DNA of 64,000 bases from Thorsellia kenyensis (GTDB lineage Bacteria > Pseudomonadota > Gammaproteobacteria > Enterobacterales > Thorselliaceae), in contig NZ_JBHLXE010000027.1 in assembly GCF_042432445.1 (NCBI RefSeq), positions 62,001-126,000 on the forward strand, written 5' to 3'. Of the stretch, positions 8,007-16,738 are shown one piece after another. The notes under the pieces are model-generated. The model was not told the DNA's origin and searched no databases. It was given only the letters and a program-made list of their open reading frames with translations. The position numbers and the translations under genes are program-made. The stretch's first letter is position 1; every line of letters begins with the position of its first letter.

Positions 8007-9620
8007 ATGGCAAAAAAAATCAACAAAAATAGCATAGATAAAGCAGATAAAGCAGATAAAGCAGATAAAGCAGAAAAAATTGAGGGAGTAGATAACATTA
8101 AAAATGCCGATTCTTCTCCTGAATGTGAAACTGATACTAAAGAAATAGACATAAATGATATAGTTTCTTTTTTTTGTCCCCCTATAAAGCAAAATATGCC
8201 TTTTTGTGAACAAATAGGCCATTCTTCTGAAAGAAAATTAACTATTATTGATATAGATTTTTTAGATAATAAGGCTTTTACTTTTGATAAATCCTCTCAA
8301 ATGATCAAAGGAATGTGTTTAGAATCAGGAGAATTTACATTTACTTTGTCTTATAAATTAACAGATGAAGCTAACGACAATCATGTAATAAAAACTGGTC
8401 TTAAAACTCAATCGCCTAATCAAGTAAATGAGGAACAGTCCTTTTCTCCCACATATGAAAATTTAAATAAGAGATATTTATGGCAAAATCATTTAGGCGA
8501 TCGATCAGTCAGTGAAAGTACAATAAAAAAAGAGGATAATCTTATTTTGATGTCTCTTTTAAAAATACAGGTTACTGCTGATAATAAATCTAACTGGCAA
8601 TTTATTCCTAGTGCACCTGATGATATCTATTACAAATCCGATTTTGATATTAAATATTTTGAAAATCAGGAGAAGGATCCCAGATTTAAAAATGTCTTTG
8701 GAGCCCGCATGAGAGGCACATTAAATGCGCATTTAGGTAAATCAAGCCAAGATGACTTTTTTGTCAATCGCTTAAGTACTGGTTGGCAAATCCTTCTTAT
8801 GGCAAATGGCGATATAAATAGTCAAGCGAGTCGAAAAGCTTCTAGTTTACTTTCTAGGAATGTAGGTTGTTTTTTATGTGATAGGCTTAATAGTAAAGTT
8901 TTAAATCAGTCAATTGAATCAACAACCAAGCTTTATATGAACAGAGTTCAACAAATAAATGAAAGTGAACTTAATAAATTCGCTTATTGGTCTTCAATTG
9001 AACTTCAAAAGTTGAATATTGAACCAACCGATTCAATCTTTCAAAAGGTTATTTTGGACTTTCAATTAATTCATGAGACAATGAGTGAACTTGTCAAGGA
9101 TGCTTTAAATGTAGGTCTTGAATCATTAGAGGAATATGTAAATTCTGCAGAAGCAAAACTTAATGATATAAGCATTGATGATTTACGAAGCTCTTTAACG
9201 TTTATTCTATGTAAATATATTGATAATAAATGGTTTGTACTAAGCTATAGTCTTAAAGATGACCTCATCATATTGCTAAATCAAGCTAAAGCTAATATTT
9301 TAAGCAATAAATTTGATGAGGATATCACAATAGGTCAGTATCTTAGTCCAGCCTCATTAAATTTATCCATTGTAAATAGGCAAATGTCTTTCTTATTTAC
9401 AGATGAAATAGAATTATTGCTGCTTTTGAATTTAGGGGCTCAAAAATATATATTTGAAGATCCTCCAAAGGAGGGTTCTTCAGCTATAAACCAAAGTGCA
9501 ATAAGTGCTCTTAATAAACAAGTATTAGAAACCAAAGATAAGGAAATCAATGCAATCAAATATTTGAAAAAATGGTCGAAAGGCCATCATGAAGATAGGA
9601 CACTTTTAGCGTTGTTTTAA
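8007..9620 (+). CDS. Degenerate PP2C-family (PP2C_2) protein upstream of terC
   Basis: 537 residues, no signal peptide or membrane helix. Residues 230-290 align by eye with the start of PP2C_2 phosphatases of tellurite/stress clusters and E. coli YegK: FGARMRGTLNAHLGKSSQDD matches their RG-x-HAHEGKP-x-DDDF pattern. GWQILLMANGDINS corresponds to GW-x-ILAVADGAGS. The C-terminus HEDRTLLALF corresponds to DDKTLALALW. The metal-binding Asp of ADG is Asn267 here, and the GDG strand reads SLKDD, so it is probably inactive or altered. Residues 1-60 are a charged extension containing a 3-residue repeat (DKADKADKADKAEK). The next gene, a TerC protein, starts 23 bases downstream, as expected for an operon. 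Ter-type clusters are known to combine PP2C phosphatases, von Willebrand-A proteins and TerC. Family call fairly sure; role unknown. Confidence 0.65.
   Translation: MAKKINKNSIDKADKADKADKAEKIEGVDNIKNADSSPECETDTKEIDINDIVSFFCPPIKQNMPFCEQIGHSSERKLTIIDIDFLDNKAFTFDKSSQMIKGMCLESGEFTFTLSYKLTDEANDNHVIKTGLKTQSPNQVNEEQSFSPTYENLNKRYLWQNHLGDRSVSESTIKKEDNLILMSLLKIQVTADNKSNWQFIPSAPDDIYYKSDFDIKYFENQEKDPRFKNVFGARMRGTLNAHLGKSSQDDFFVNRLSTGWQILLMANGDINSQASRKASSLLSRNVGCFLCDRLNSKVLNQSIESTTKLYMNRVQQINESELNKFAYWSSIELQKLNIEPTDSIFQKVILDFQLIHETMSELVKDALNVGLESLEEYVNSAEAKLNDISIDDLRSSLTFILCKYIDNKWFVLSYSLKDDLIILLNQAKANILSNKFDEDITIGQYLSPASLNLSIVNRQMSFLFTDEIELLLLLNLGAQKYIFEDPPKEGSSAINQSAISALNKQVLETKDKEINAIKYLKKWSKGHHEDRTLLALF
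8037..8072 (+). repeat. 9-bp in-frame tandem repeat
   Basis: Four perfect copies of gataaagca within the start of the PP2C-like gene, encoding Asp-Lys-Ala four times. Because the unit is a multiple of three, copy-number change lengthens or shortens the charged tail without breaking the frame. Confidence 0.9.
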
Positions 9621-9643
9621 TTTTTTTCTAATACAAGGGTTAT

Positions 9644-10687
9644 ATGGAATCGTTTATTGATATTTTCACTCAGTACCGCACTGTGATTGTTTTTGTGTTT
9701 TTTTCTTGCTTTGCTTTATTTTTAGACATTTTTATGCATAAAGAAAGTAAAGTTATTACTCTTAAAAATGCTTCTTTATGGTCTGTATTCTGGATTTTTA
9801 CTGCATTATTATTTGCTGTATATCTTTATTTTTTTGGTGGAACAGAGACGATCGCAGGCCCTCAAATGGCCAGTCTATTTATAACTGGTTATGCGCTAGA
9901 GAAGATCCTTTCCGTAGATAATTTATTTGTTATGATGGCTATTTTTGCTTGGTTTAATATTCCTGAACAATATAGGCATCGTATTTTATATTGGGGTATT
10001 ATAGGTGCCATCGTTTTTAGAGGGATTTTTGTTCTAATTGGTACAAGTCTTTTTGCTCTTGGGCCTTATGTAGAACTCGTATTTGCTTTAATCGTAGGTT
10101 GGACAGCCGTGATGATGCTTAAAAAGAGTGCTAAGACAGAAGAGGTCGAGGATTATTCTTCACATTTTGCCTTTAAATTGGTAAAAAAATGGTTCCCACT
10201 TTGGCCCAAAATTCATGGTAATCAATTTTTTATTTCAAGAAATGTGGTGGAAGAAGAATTATTAAAACCTGAAAATAAAGAGATAAAAATTGATACTAAC
10301 AAAGGAAAAAAAGGTAAATACTTTGCTACGCCTCTTTTTGTATGTTTAGCGATAATTGAATTATCTGATGTGATGTTTGCTTTTGATTCAGTCCCAGCCA
10401 TTATAGCAGTAAGTAAAGAGCCAATTATTGTTTATAGTGCTATGATGTTTGCAATTTTAGGCTTAAGAACTATGTACTTTGTTCTTGAAGCTCTCAAAGA
10501 CCAACTTCATTATCTGGAAAAAGCAGTAGTGATCTTATTATTCTTTGTTGCATTTAAAATTGGTTTAAACTCGACTAATCATCTTTTCCATCATGGCTAC
10601 TCTATAGAAGCGTCTCATAGTTTAATCATTGTGATGTCGGTATTATTCATCAGTATTGTTCTAAGTCTCCTCAAGAAGAAAGCATGA
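9644..10687 (+). CDS. TerC family integral membrane protein
   Basis: 347 residues with about nine membrane helices. TerC/Alx proteins are implicated in metal handling at the membrane (manganese export, tellurite resistance). The signature acidic motifs are present: EKILSVDNLFVMM near residue 86 and ELSDVMFAFDSVPAIIAV near 242, where conserved Asp and Glu lie within helices. Length is close to E. coli Alx (321). The start has aaggg just upstream and follows the PP2C-like gene by 23 bases. It converges on sapF, with a hairpin terminator between. Whether it acts on manganese or on tellurite stress cannot be read from the sequence. Confidence 0.88.
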   Translation: MESFIDIFTQYRTVIVFVFFSCFALFLDIFMHKESKVITLKNASLWSVFWIFTALLFAVYLYFFGGTETIAGPQMASLFITGYALEKILSVDNLFVMMAIFAWFNIPEQYRHRILYWGIIGAIVFRGIFVLIGTSLFALGPYVELVFALIVGWTAVMMLKKSAKTEEVEDYSSHFAFKLVKKWFPLWPKIHGNQFFISRNVVEEELLKPENKEIKIDTNKGKKGKYFATPLFVCLAIIELSDVMFAFDSVPAIIAVSKEPIIVYSAMMFAILGLRTMYFVLEALKDQLHYLEKAVVILLFFVAFKIGLNSTNHLFHHGYSIEASHSLIIVMSVLFISIVLSLLKKKA

Positions 10688-10698
10688 TGTAGTTAACG

Positions 10699-10738
10699 CT
10701 TAAGGGCGTAATTAAGTTTAACAAATTAAGCCCTTAAG
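10699..10738. terminator. Hairpin between convergent terC and sapF
   Basis: Nine-base arms cttaagggc (10699-10707) and gcccttaag (10730-10738), with A+T-rich sequence between and after. It lies 12 bases past the terC stop and 40 bases past the sapF stop, so it can serve both. No long T run follows, so efficiency is uncertain. Confidence 0.6.
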
Positions 10739-10777
10739 TAATAAATTTAGATTTAATAATTATAATTAAAAGGCGAA

Positions 10778-11587
10778 TTAAAGTGATGGCACTTCAAAAT
10801 TCATTAGTTTTTGAGTAATTGGATGCTGTGGTTTATGTACAATTTCGTCAAGTGTTCCTAGCTCGATTACCTCACCTTCATGCATTACAACAACATAATC
10901 GCTGATGTGCTTCATTATTTCTATGTCTTGAGTCACATAAATAAATGTGATGTCCTCTTTTTCTTGTAGCTCTAACATCAAATTAATTATTTGTGCCCTA
11001 ATCGGCATATCTAAGGAAGCTAAAGGTTCATCGGCTATAATAACCATCGGCTGTAAAATAATGGCTCTCGCCATCGCTACACGTTGCTTTTGACCTGCAG
11101 CAAGCATTGATGGGTAATATTGTGCATGTTCTGCAAGTAAGCCTACTTGCTTTAGGGTTTTTTGTATTAAAAATAGCCGTTCTTTTTTTTCAAAATTAGT
11201 GTTAAGCTCCAAAGTCATATCTAAAATTTCACCAACGCGTTGCTGGGGATTAAGTGATGCGGCAGGATCTTGATAAATCATTCTAATTAATTGTGAACGA
11301 ACACTATAATCCCCAAATTCTAATACTTTATCTCCAATTGATATCTCACCTGCTGTAGGTTCAACCATACCGACAATCATTTTTGCAAGCGTTGATTTGC
11401 CTGAACCATTTTCACCAATGATAGCCAGCGTTTGTTTAGCCTTTACTTCAAAGCTACATGGTTTTACTGCATGTAAAATTTCGTTAAGACCTAAGCGTGT
11501 TTTATAAGTAAACTGTTTTTCAAGGTTTTTTATGATTAATAATGATTCGGAACTTTTCATTGCATCCTCAGTTAAATTAATGCTCAT
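10778..11587 (-). CDS. sapF: Sap transporter ATPase SapF
   Basis: 269 residues, matching E. coli SapF throughout. It is one of two ATPases of the SapABCDF importer, which takes up cationic antimicrobial peptides (and in some bacteria haem or putrescine). SapD also supports Trk potassium uptake. Walker A is GENGSGKSTLAK near residue 59, the Q-loop MIYQDPAASLNPQQR follows, the signature region is MLAAGQKQRVAMARA, and Walker B is VIIADEPLASLD. The signature reads AAGQK rather than LSGGQ, as in E. coli SapF (APGQK). Its start overlaps the end of sapD by 11 bases. An internal Met at residue 10 is an alternative start that would remove the overlap. Confidence 0.95.
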   Translation of the reverse strand: MSINLTEDAMKSSESLLIIKNLEKQFTYKTRLGLNEILHAVKPCSFEVKAKQTLAIIGENGSGKSTLAKMIVGMVEPTAGEISIGDKVLEFGDYSVRSQLIRMIYQDPAASLNPQQRVGEILDMTLELNTNFEKKERLFLIQKTLKQVGLLAEHAQYYPSMLAAGQKQRVAMARAIILQPMVIIADEPLASLDMPIRAQIINLMLELQEKEDITFIYVTQDIEIMKHISDYVVVMHEGEVIELGTLDEIVHKPQHPITQKLMNFEVPSL

Positions 11588-12575
11588 TTAGGGGAAAATG
11601 GCAAGCAACAGCATGTGTACGTTCTTTAATAAGTAGGGGTTTTTCTATGCATTCTTTTTGAGCGTACATGCATCTTGGTCCTAATCGACAACCGACTGGT
11701 AAATGTTCCAATGCGGGAATAGCACCAGGTAATGTATCTAATTTACTTTTATGTGCGATTTTACGGCTAAAGTCAGGGATAGAGTGAATTAATGCTTCTG
11801 TATAAGGATGGCGAGGAGAATTTAGTAAATCCTCAGTTTCAGCACTTTCTACAGTTTGACCACAATAAAGCACGTTAATTCTATCTGCCCATTTGCTCAG
11901 AATCCGTAAATCGTGGCTAATTAATAAAATCGACATATTATGATTTTGATTTAAGCTAGAGAGTAGTCTAAATATTTTAGCTTCAGTTGAACTGTCCATG
12001 ATACTTGTCGGTTCATCTGCAATTAATAATTTTGGACTATTAGCTATTGCCATAGCTATCATCACTTTTTGACACTCACCATCAGTGAGTTCGTATGGAT
12101 AAGAATGCATAATATCTTGGTGATCTTTAATACCTACTCGATGGAGTAATTGTATAGCGCGCTCTTTACGCCAATTAAATCTTTGCCACCATTTACCTTT
12201 AAAACTACTACTATGTAATGACAGTTCAAGTTGTTTACCAATCCGCATAGAGGGATCGAGCGCAGCTTGAGGCTCTTGCATTATAAATCCAACATTTTCT
12301 GAAATTAATTTTTGTCTTGCTTTATTTGTTAGCTTAGATAATTCAATGTCCTCAAAACGAAAACGTTCCGCCTCAATACACCAATCATTTCTCTTCATAC
12401 CACTGATAATTTTTGCGATAATACTCTTCCCAGAACCTGATTCACCTACTAAGCCTAAAATTTCCCCAGGATTTATAGAGAGACTAACGTTATCAAGTGC
12501 TTTCACAGGCAGACCAGTATTTGATTCGGTATCCTCAAAATGAATAGATAAATTTTTGATATCTAGAAGTGGCAT
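11577..12575 (-). CDS. sapD: Sap transporter ATPase SapD
   Basis: 332 residues. ABC ATPase of the Sap peptide importer. Walker A is GESGSGKSIIAK near residue 44. The signature position reads LTDGECQKVMIAMAIA instead of LSGGQ, a known oddity of SapD. Walker B is LLIADEPTSIMD. The C-terminal oligopeptide-transporter extension carries the cysteine-rich GCRLGPRCMYAQKEC. Its start shares one base with the stop of sapC, and its end overlaps sapF, so translation of the three genes is probably coupled. Confidence 0.95.
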   Translation of the reverse strand: MPLLDIKNLSIHFEDTESNTGLPVKALDNVSLSINPGEILGLVGESGSGKSIIAKIISGMKRNDWCIEAERFRFEDIELSKLTNKARQKLISENVGFIMQEPQAALDPSMRIGKQLELSLHSSSFKGKWWQRFNWRKERAIQLLHRVGIKDHQDIMHSYPYELTDGECQKVMIAMAIANSPKLLIADEPTSIMDSSTEAKIFRLLSSLNQNHNMSILLISHDLRILSKWADRINVLYCGQTVESAETEDLLNSPRHPYTEALIHSIPDFSRKIAHKSKLDTLPGAIPALEHLPVGCRLGPRCMYAQKECIEKPLLIKERTHAVACHFPLNEH

Positions 12576-13459
12576 TAGCTAACCCCTTTAGTAATTGCAC
12601 GGCTAACACCAAAACCCAGCAAGTTAATAGCTAATACAGTAATAAATATGCAAAAGCCTGGCAACATCACAGTCCATGGCGCTAAGAAGATGGATTCTAA
12701 TGAGTGACCTATCATGGTCCCCCATTCAGAAGAGGGCAGTTGAGCTCCTAACCCAAGGAAACCTAGTGCAGAAATATCTAAAATGGCCAGTGATAAAGTT
12801 CTTGTAAATTCACTGACTAAAATTGGACTGATGTTAGGAAGGATAATGCGCTTAACAATAAATGATAAACTAGCACCATCCAGTTTTAAAACACATACAT
12901 AAGCTTTTTCTAGCTCATTACTGATAGCACTGTACAAAGTTACTGTTAAACGAGGTAAAAGTGCCAATGATACAGCGATACAAGCATTAAAGAGTGATGC
13001 TTCCATAAATGCGATAAAGATAATAGCCAGTAACAGCGACGGTATAGATAGGAGCATATCAAGTATATGATTGATAATTAACGCTCTAACATGATGACCA
13101 AGAGCGATAAATAAACTCAATGATATCCCTACTGTAAAAACAAATAATGCCACTAAGAGTCCTGCTCCAAAAGTAGAAGATACCCCTGCAATTAAACGAC
13201 TTAGAATATCACGACCCAGATCATCAGTACCAAATACAAAAGCCAAATCAGAATTTTTATCCCATATTGGGGGCATCAGCGTATTATCTAAAAATTGCTT
13301 ATCAATTGGATAAGGTTGAATCCACTGACCTAATACAGATAGGATAAGCAGGACAAAAAAAAGTATAGCGCCAGATTTTGCCAACCAATCAGCCTGAAGT
13401 GCATACCAGGTCGTTCTCCACCTTGAATAGGTGATTTGTTCTTGATAAATACTATCCAA
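12575..13459 (-). CDS. sapC: Sap transporter permease SapC
   Basis: 294 residues, inner-membrane permease of the dipeptide-transporter type with one N-terminal helix (about 31-49) and five more in the transport domain. The periplasmic loop contains DDLGRDILSRLIAG, typical of DppC/OppC/SapC. The coupling region that contacts the ATPases is ISALGFLGLGAQLPSSEWG near residue 233. It overlaps sapB by eight bases and abuts sapD. Assignment rests on order and match to the E. coli sap operon. Confidence 0.94.
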   Translation of the reverse strand: MDSIYQEQITYSRWRTTWYALQADWLAKSGAILFFVLLILSVLGQWIQPYPIDKQFLDNTLMPPIWDKNSDLAFVFGTDDLGRDILSRLIAGVSSTFGAGLLVALFVFTVGISLSLFIALGHHVRALIINHILDMLLSIPSLLLAIIFIAFMEASLFNACIAVSLALLPRLTVTLYSAISNELEKAYVCVLKLDGASLSFIVKRIILPNISPILVSEFTRTLSLAILDISALGFLGLGAQLPSSEWGTMIGHSLESIFLAPWTVMLPGFCIFITVLAINLLGFGVSRAITKGVS

Positions 13460-14417
13460 GGGTAAGCCACTCCTTTTTATCTTGAGGTGAAAGTAAAATA
13501 GCCAATATGTTCGTTATCGTATTGATTAGTATGACCAATAACCCTATAGCTAAAACGCCCGCAGAAATAGAAGCATAGTCATCTTGCCTTATCGCGTTTA
13601 TCAACCAACGCCCCATGCCTGGCCATGTAAATACATATTCTGTAATAATTGCCATAGTTAACATGCTTGAAAAGAGAGAGCCAAATCTTGGGATCAATTC
13701 AGGCAAAGCGTTGGGGAGAATATGACGTCTAACTATAGTAAATGAATTTATTCTTCGCGTTCGTGCCGCTTTTACATACAAAGAATTATTCACTTCAATG
13801 CAATTTGTTCTTACAAGATAAGTTATTTCAGCTAATGGAGCTATCGTTAAAGTTAGTACAGGAAGAAGCAGGTGTCTTAGCATATCATTAATAATATAGC
13901 CTCTTATTTGTTCAGGCATATACCATACATCAATAAACAAAAATCCGGTGACAAAATCAACTTCATATCGCCAATCTAGTCTGCCTGAAAGTGGCAATGT
14001 ATCATATTTTAAGGAAAAATAGAGAATGAATATCAATCCTACCCAGAAGACAGGCATAGAGAAACCCATGAGAGAGAAAATACGTAATATTTTATCAACT
14101 AACTTATCTTCATAAAGAGCTGAAATAACCCCTAACGGAATACCTAGCATGACTGCCACTAAAAAGGAGAGAAACGCCAGCTCAAGTGTTGCAGGAAATA
14201 CAACAATTAATTGTTCTAATATAGATTGTTGGCTCACAGAAGATATACCCAAATCAAAATCAATTAGGAGTCCAAGGTAAGCATTAAAAGCTTGTACTAT
14301 TGGTTTTCCATCAAGTGGTGCGTCAATTGGCAGCCAGCTGATACTAAAGCTAATAATAATTAATAATAGTAGGGTTACACATAAAAGTAACAGCCTTTGA
14401 AATAAGAAATGCAGCAT
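13452..14417 (-). CDS. sapB: Sap transporter permease SapB
   Basis: 321 residues, the partner permease of SapC. An N-terminal helix (residues 7-29) is followed by the DppB-type domain: LSFLVAVMLGIPLGVISALY near 86, the loop FWVGLIFILYFSLKYDTLPL, and the coupling segment FTIVRRHILPNALPELIPRF near 227. It starts 63 bases after the sapA stop. Overlap with sapC indicates translational coupling. In E. coli the same five genes are in the same order. Confidence 0.94.
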   Translation of the reverse strand: MLHFLFQRLLLLCVTLLLLIIISFSISWLPIDAPLDGKPIVQAFNAYLGLLIDFDLGISSVSQQSILEQLIVVFPATLELAFLSFLVAVMLGIPLGVISALYEDKLVDKILRIFSLMGFSMPVFWVGLIFILYFSLKYDTLPLSGRLDWRYEVDFVTGFLFIDVWYMPEQIRGYIINDMLRHLLLPVLTLTIAPLAEITYLVRTNCIEVNNSLYVKAARTRRINSFTIVRRHILPNALPELIPRFGSLFSSMLTMAIITEYVFTWPGMGRWLINAIRQDDYASISAGVLAIGLLVILINTITNILAILLSPQDKKEWLTLG

Positions 14418-14480
14418 AATTTAAATATATTTATCCGTTTATTAGAATTAAGTGTTGGAATGATTATTCATCTAAATACA

Positions 14481-16157
14481 CTATTCTGAGTCATCCTCAG
14501 AAATACGCTCCAACCTATAAAAACTGAAGTTTCCATGAGTTAATGACTGAGAATTTTTAATATTTGTATCATAAATAACCATATTTTTGGAATAAGCAAT
14601 CGGTAATATAGGTAATTTTTCAAACAGAATTTTTTGTGCTTTTTGATAAAGTAATTTGCGAGCCATTTTATCATCTACAAGTAACGCTTTATCAAGCAGG
14701 GAGTCGAATTCTTCATTACACCAAAAAGAGTTATTAGTCCTTGCAGATATAGCAGCACAGCTTAACACTGGTCTTAAGTAACTATCAGGTTCTGCATTAG
14801 GTGCACTCCATCCTGTCAATTCTAAATCCACCTTATGTGAATCATAATAAGAAGCCGTGGTGAGTCCATCATGTACAATAATCTTAAGTGAAATGCCAAT
14901 TTGAGCTAAATCTGCTTGAATTAATTCAGCCATTTTTATTGGGCTTGGGTTGTAAGGCTGAGGATTCGATGAGACTCTTAAAGTTAACGTTAAATCCTCA
15001 ATACCCAGGCTTTTTAAGATTTGTTTACTTGCTTTAGGTGAATAATGAGTAATTTGAACTTGTGGGTCAAAGGCCCAGTGGTATGAGGGCAAAAATGCAC
15101 TGGCTGTTTCAGCTGAATCTCTATAAATCGATCGCATTAATCTAGGATTATTTATAGCGAAAGCGATTGCTGAACGAACTTTAGGATTATCTAAAGGGGG
15201 TTGTTGTGTATTAAATGCTAAAAAAGCAGTACCAAAAGTTGAACGTTCTAAATGATTCAATCGAGTTTCATCATCCACTTTTGATAGTTGTGCCGCAGCT
15301 GGATAAGCCAATAAGTCGCACTCATCAGATAATAATTTTGCCAATCTGCCTACACCACTAGAGGATAGTTCGAAAATGACTTGCTCAAATGTATGCTCAG
15401 ATTCATCTTTTCTCTGCCAAGAATTATCAAATTTTTTTAATCTTACCTGTTCATCAACTAAGTAACCTACTAATTGAAAAGCGCCTGTACCAATTGGATC
15501 TTTATCTAACAATTCAGGTTTTCCTAATTTCAATAACGTTTCAGCGTATTCTTTCGAAAGAACTGGGGCGAAATAACTGGCTAAATGAGATAAAAAAGTG
15601 ACATCAGGATGATGAAGAGTAAATTCAATCCTGTGTTCATCGAGCACATCAATAGATTTTATTCTTGATTTTAATCCTATGGCTTCAAAATAGGGGAAAT
15701 AATCAACATGATAAAATGGATTTTTCTGATTGATTAATCTATCAAAACTAAATTTTACATCTTGAGCAGTTAGATTTCTGGTGGGAGTAAAGAGTTTGGA
15801 TGAATGAAAGGGAATTCCTTTTTTTAACGTAAAAATAAAACGTGTATAGTCCTCATTGACTTCCCATGTATCAGCCAATTCTGGAACCAAAGTCAACGCA
15901 TCATCGTCAGTACGTAATAAACGGTTATATATTTGTGGTCCAATAATATCTACAGTTATTCCTCTAGCTGCGCGTTGTGGATTAAAGGTGTGGATAACGT
16001 CGTTAGCACAGTAAACCATGCGTTGATTAAAAAAAGGATTGTCTACATGTCTTTTAAATTCATTACCTTGAGCACAGAATGTCAAAGCAGAGGTTACCAA
16101 CAAAATAGAACATCCAATCAGTCGTTTTTTATGATGTAACAGTTTAAGCAAAGACAT
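14481..16157 (-). CDS. sapA: Sap periplasmic peptide-binding protein SapA
   Basis: 558 residues from the chosen start. I chose the ATG at 16157 because it gives a normal signal peptide: MSLLKLLHHKKRL then a hydrophobic core and cleavage near CAQG. A longer frame from 16205 adds 16 hydrophobic residues and has no ribosome site. The mature part is a family-5 solute-binding protein: PQRAARGITVDIIGPQIYNR near the start, DPIGTGAFQLVGY mid-protein, and the ligand-lobe WSAPNAEPDSYL. SapA binds antimicrobial peptides (and haem in Haemophilus) and feeds SapBC. First gene of the sapABCDF operon. Confidence 0.93.
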   Translation of the reverse strand: MSLLKLLHHKKRLIGCSILLVTSALTFCAQGNEFKRHVDNPFFNQRMVYCANDVIHTFNPQRAARGITVDIIGPQIYNRLLRTDDDALTLVPELADTWEVNEDYTRFIFTLKKGIPFHSSKLFTPTRNLTAQDVKFSFDRLINQKNPFYHVDYFPYFEAIGLKSRIKSIDVLDEHRIEFTLHHPDVTFLSHLASYFAPVLSKEYAETLLKLGKPELLDKDPIGTGAFQLVGYLVDEQVRLKKFDNSWQRKDESEHTFEQVIFELSSSGVGRLAKLLSDECDLLAYPAAAQLSKVDDETRLNHLERSTFGTAFLAFNTQQPPLDNPKVRSAIAFAINNPRLMRSIYRDSAETASAFLPSYHWAFDPQVQITHYSPKASKQILKSLGIEDLTLTLRVSSNPQPYNPSPIKMAELIQADLAQIGISLKIIVHDGLTTASYYDSHKVDLELTGWSAPNAEPDSYLRPVLSCAAISARTNNSFWCNEEFDSLLDKALLVDDKMARKLLYQKAQKILFEKLPILPIAYSKNMVIYDTNIKNSQSLTHGNFSFYRLERISEDDSE

Positions 16158-16738
16158 ATTTACATTCCAAGAAATTATTAATAGCGCTGGCAAGAAAAAT
16201 AGCAAAATAAAACCAAGATTATACTCTTAACAGAAAAATAATGAACCCACCTAAAACAAAAGTGACGATGAATTTGTATATTAAACACTCAAGTCACTCT
16301 TTAGTAAGGCCACTAAATATAATATGATCCTTTTTATTCTTATCGTTACATAAGTAACTGACTTTTATTACTTTTCTGTGAGGTTATGCACTTGTTTCTT
16401 AAAGAGATAATGCATGGATAATAGAACATTAAGTGGTTATAAAAATAATTAAATTGGCTAAACTGAATATATTTTTCTAAGATAAACAATGTGTTTAATG
16501 GTTAAAGCGCGCAATACATGATGCTAAATCAAAACAAAATTATATAGGTAATTTAAAAGGACCGCATATATTTTACATTACTATTAATTCTTTAATTACG
16601 ATCAAACAACTATTACACCTGTATTTCTATATTTTAATTAAATAACAGGCTCTGTTAATTACTATGATTTTTTGATATATTATAAAGATCATACGTTCAT
16701 TTTAAATCACTTAAAACAAGTCTTAACAGAGGTATTTC
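16158..16738. other. Divergent promoter region of sapA and aspS
   Basis: About 580 bp between divergent operons, A+T-rich, with no open frame or clear hairpin. Promoters for both directions must lie here. A possible -10 (tatatt) with upstream A+T-rich DNA lies near 16676-16681 for aspS, but no box is convincing. Confidence 0.35.

Noticed and set aside
8037..8072. Tandem repeat as a CRISPR array
   Set aside because: Units are 9 bp, contiguous and in frame with no spacers; no cas genes seen in the window.
16158..16205. Longer sapA start at 16205
   Set aside because: Adds a hydrophobic stretch before a complete signal peptide and lacks a ribosome-binding site; the ATG at 16157 gives the expected length.
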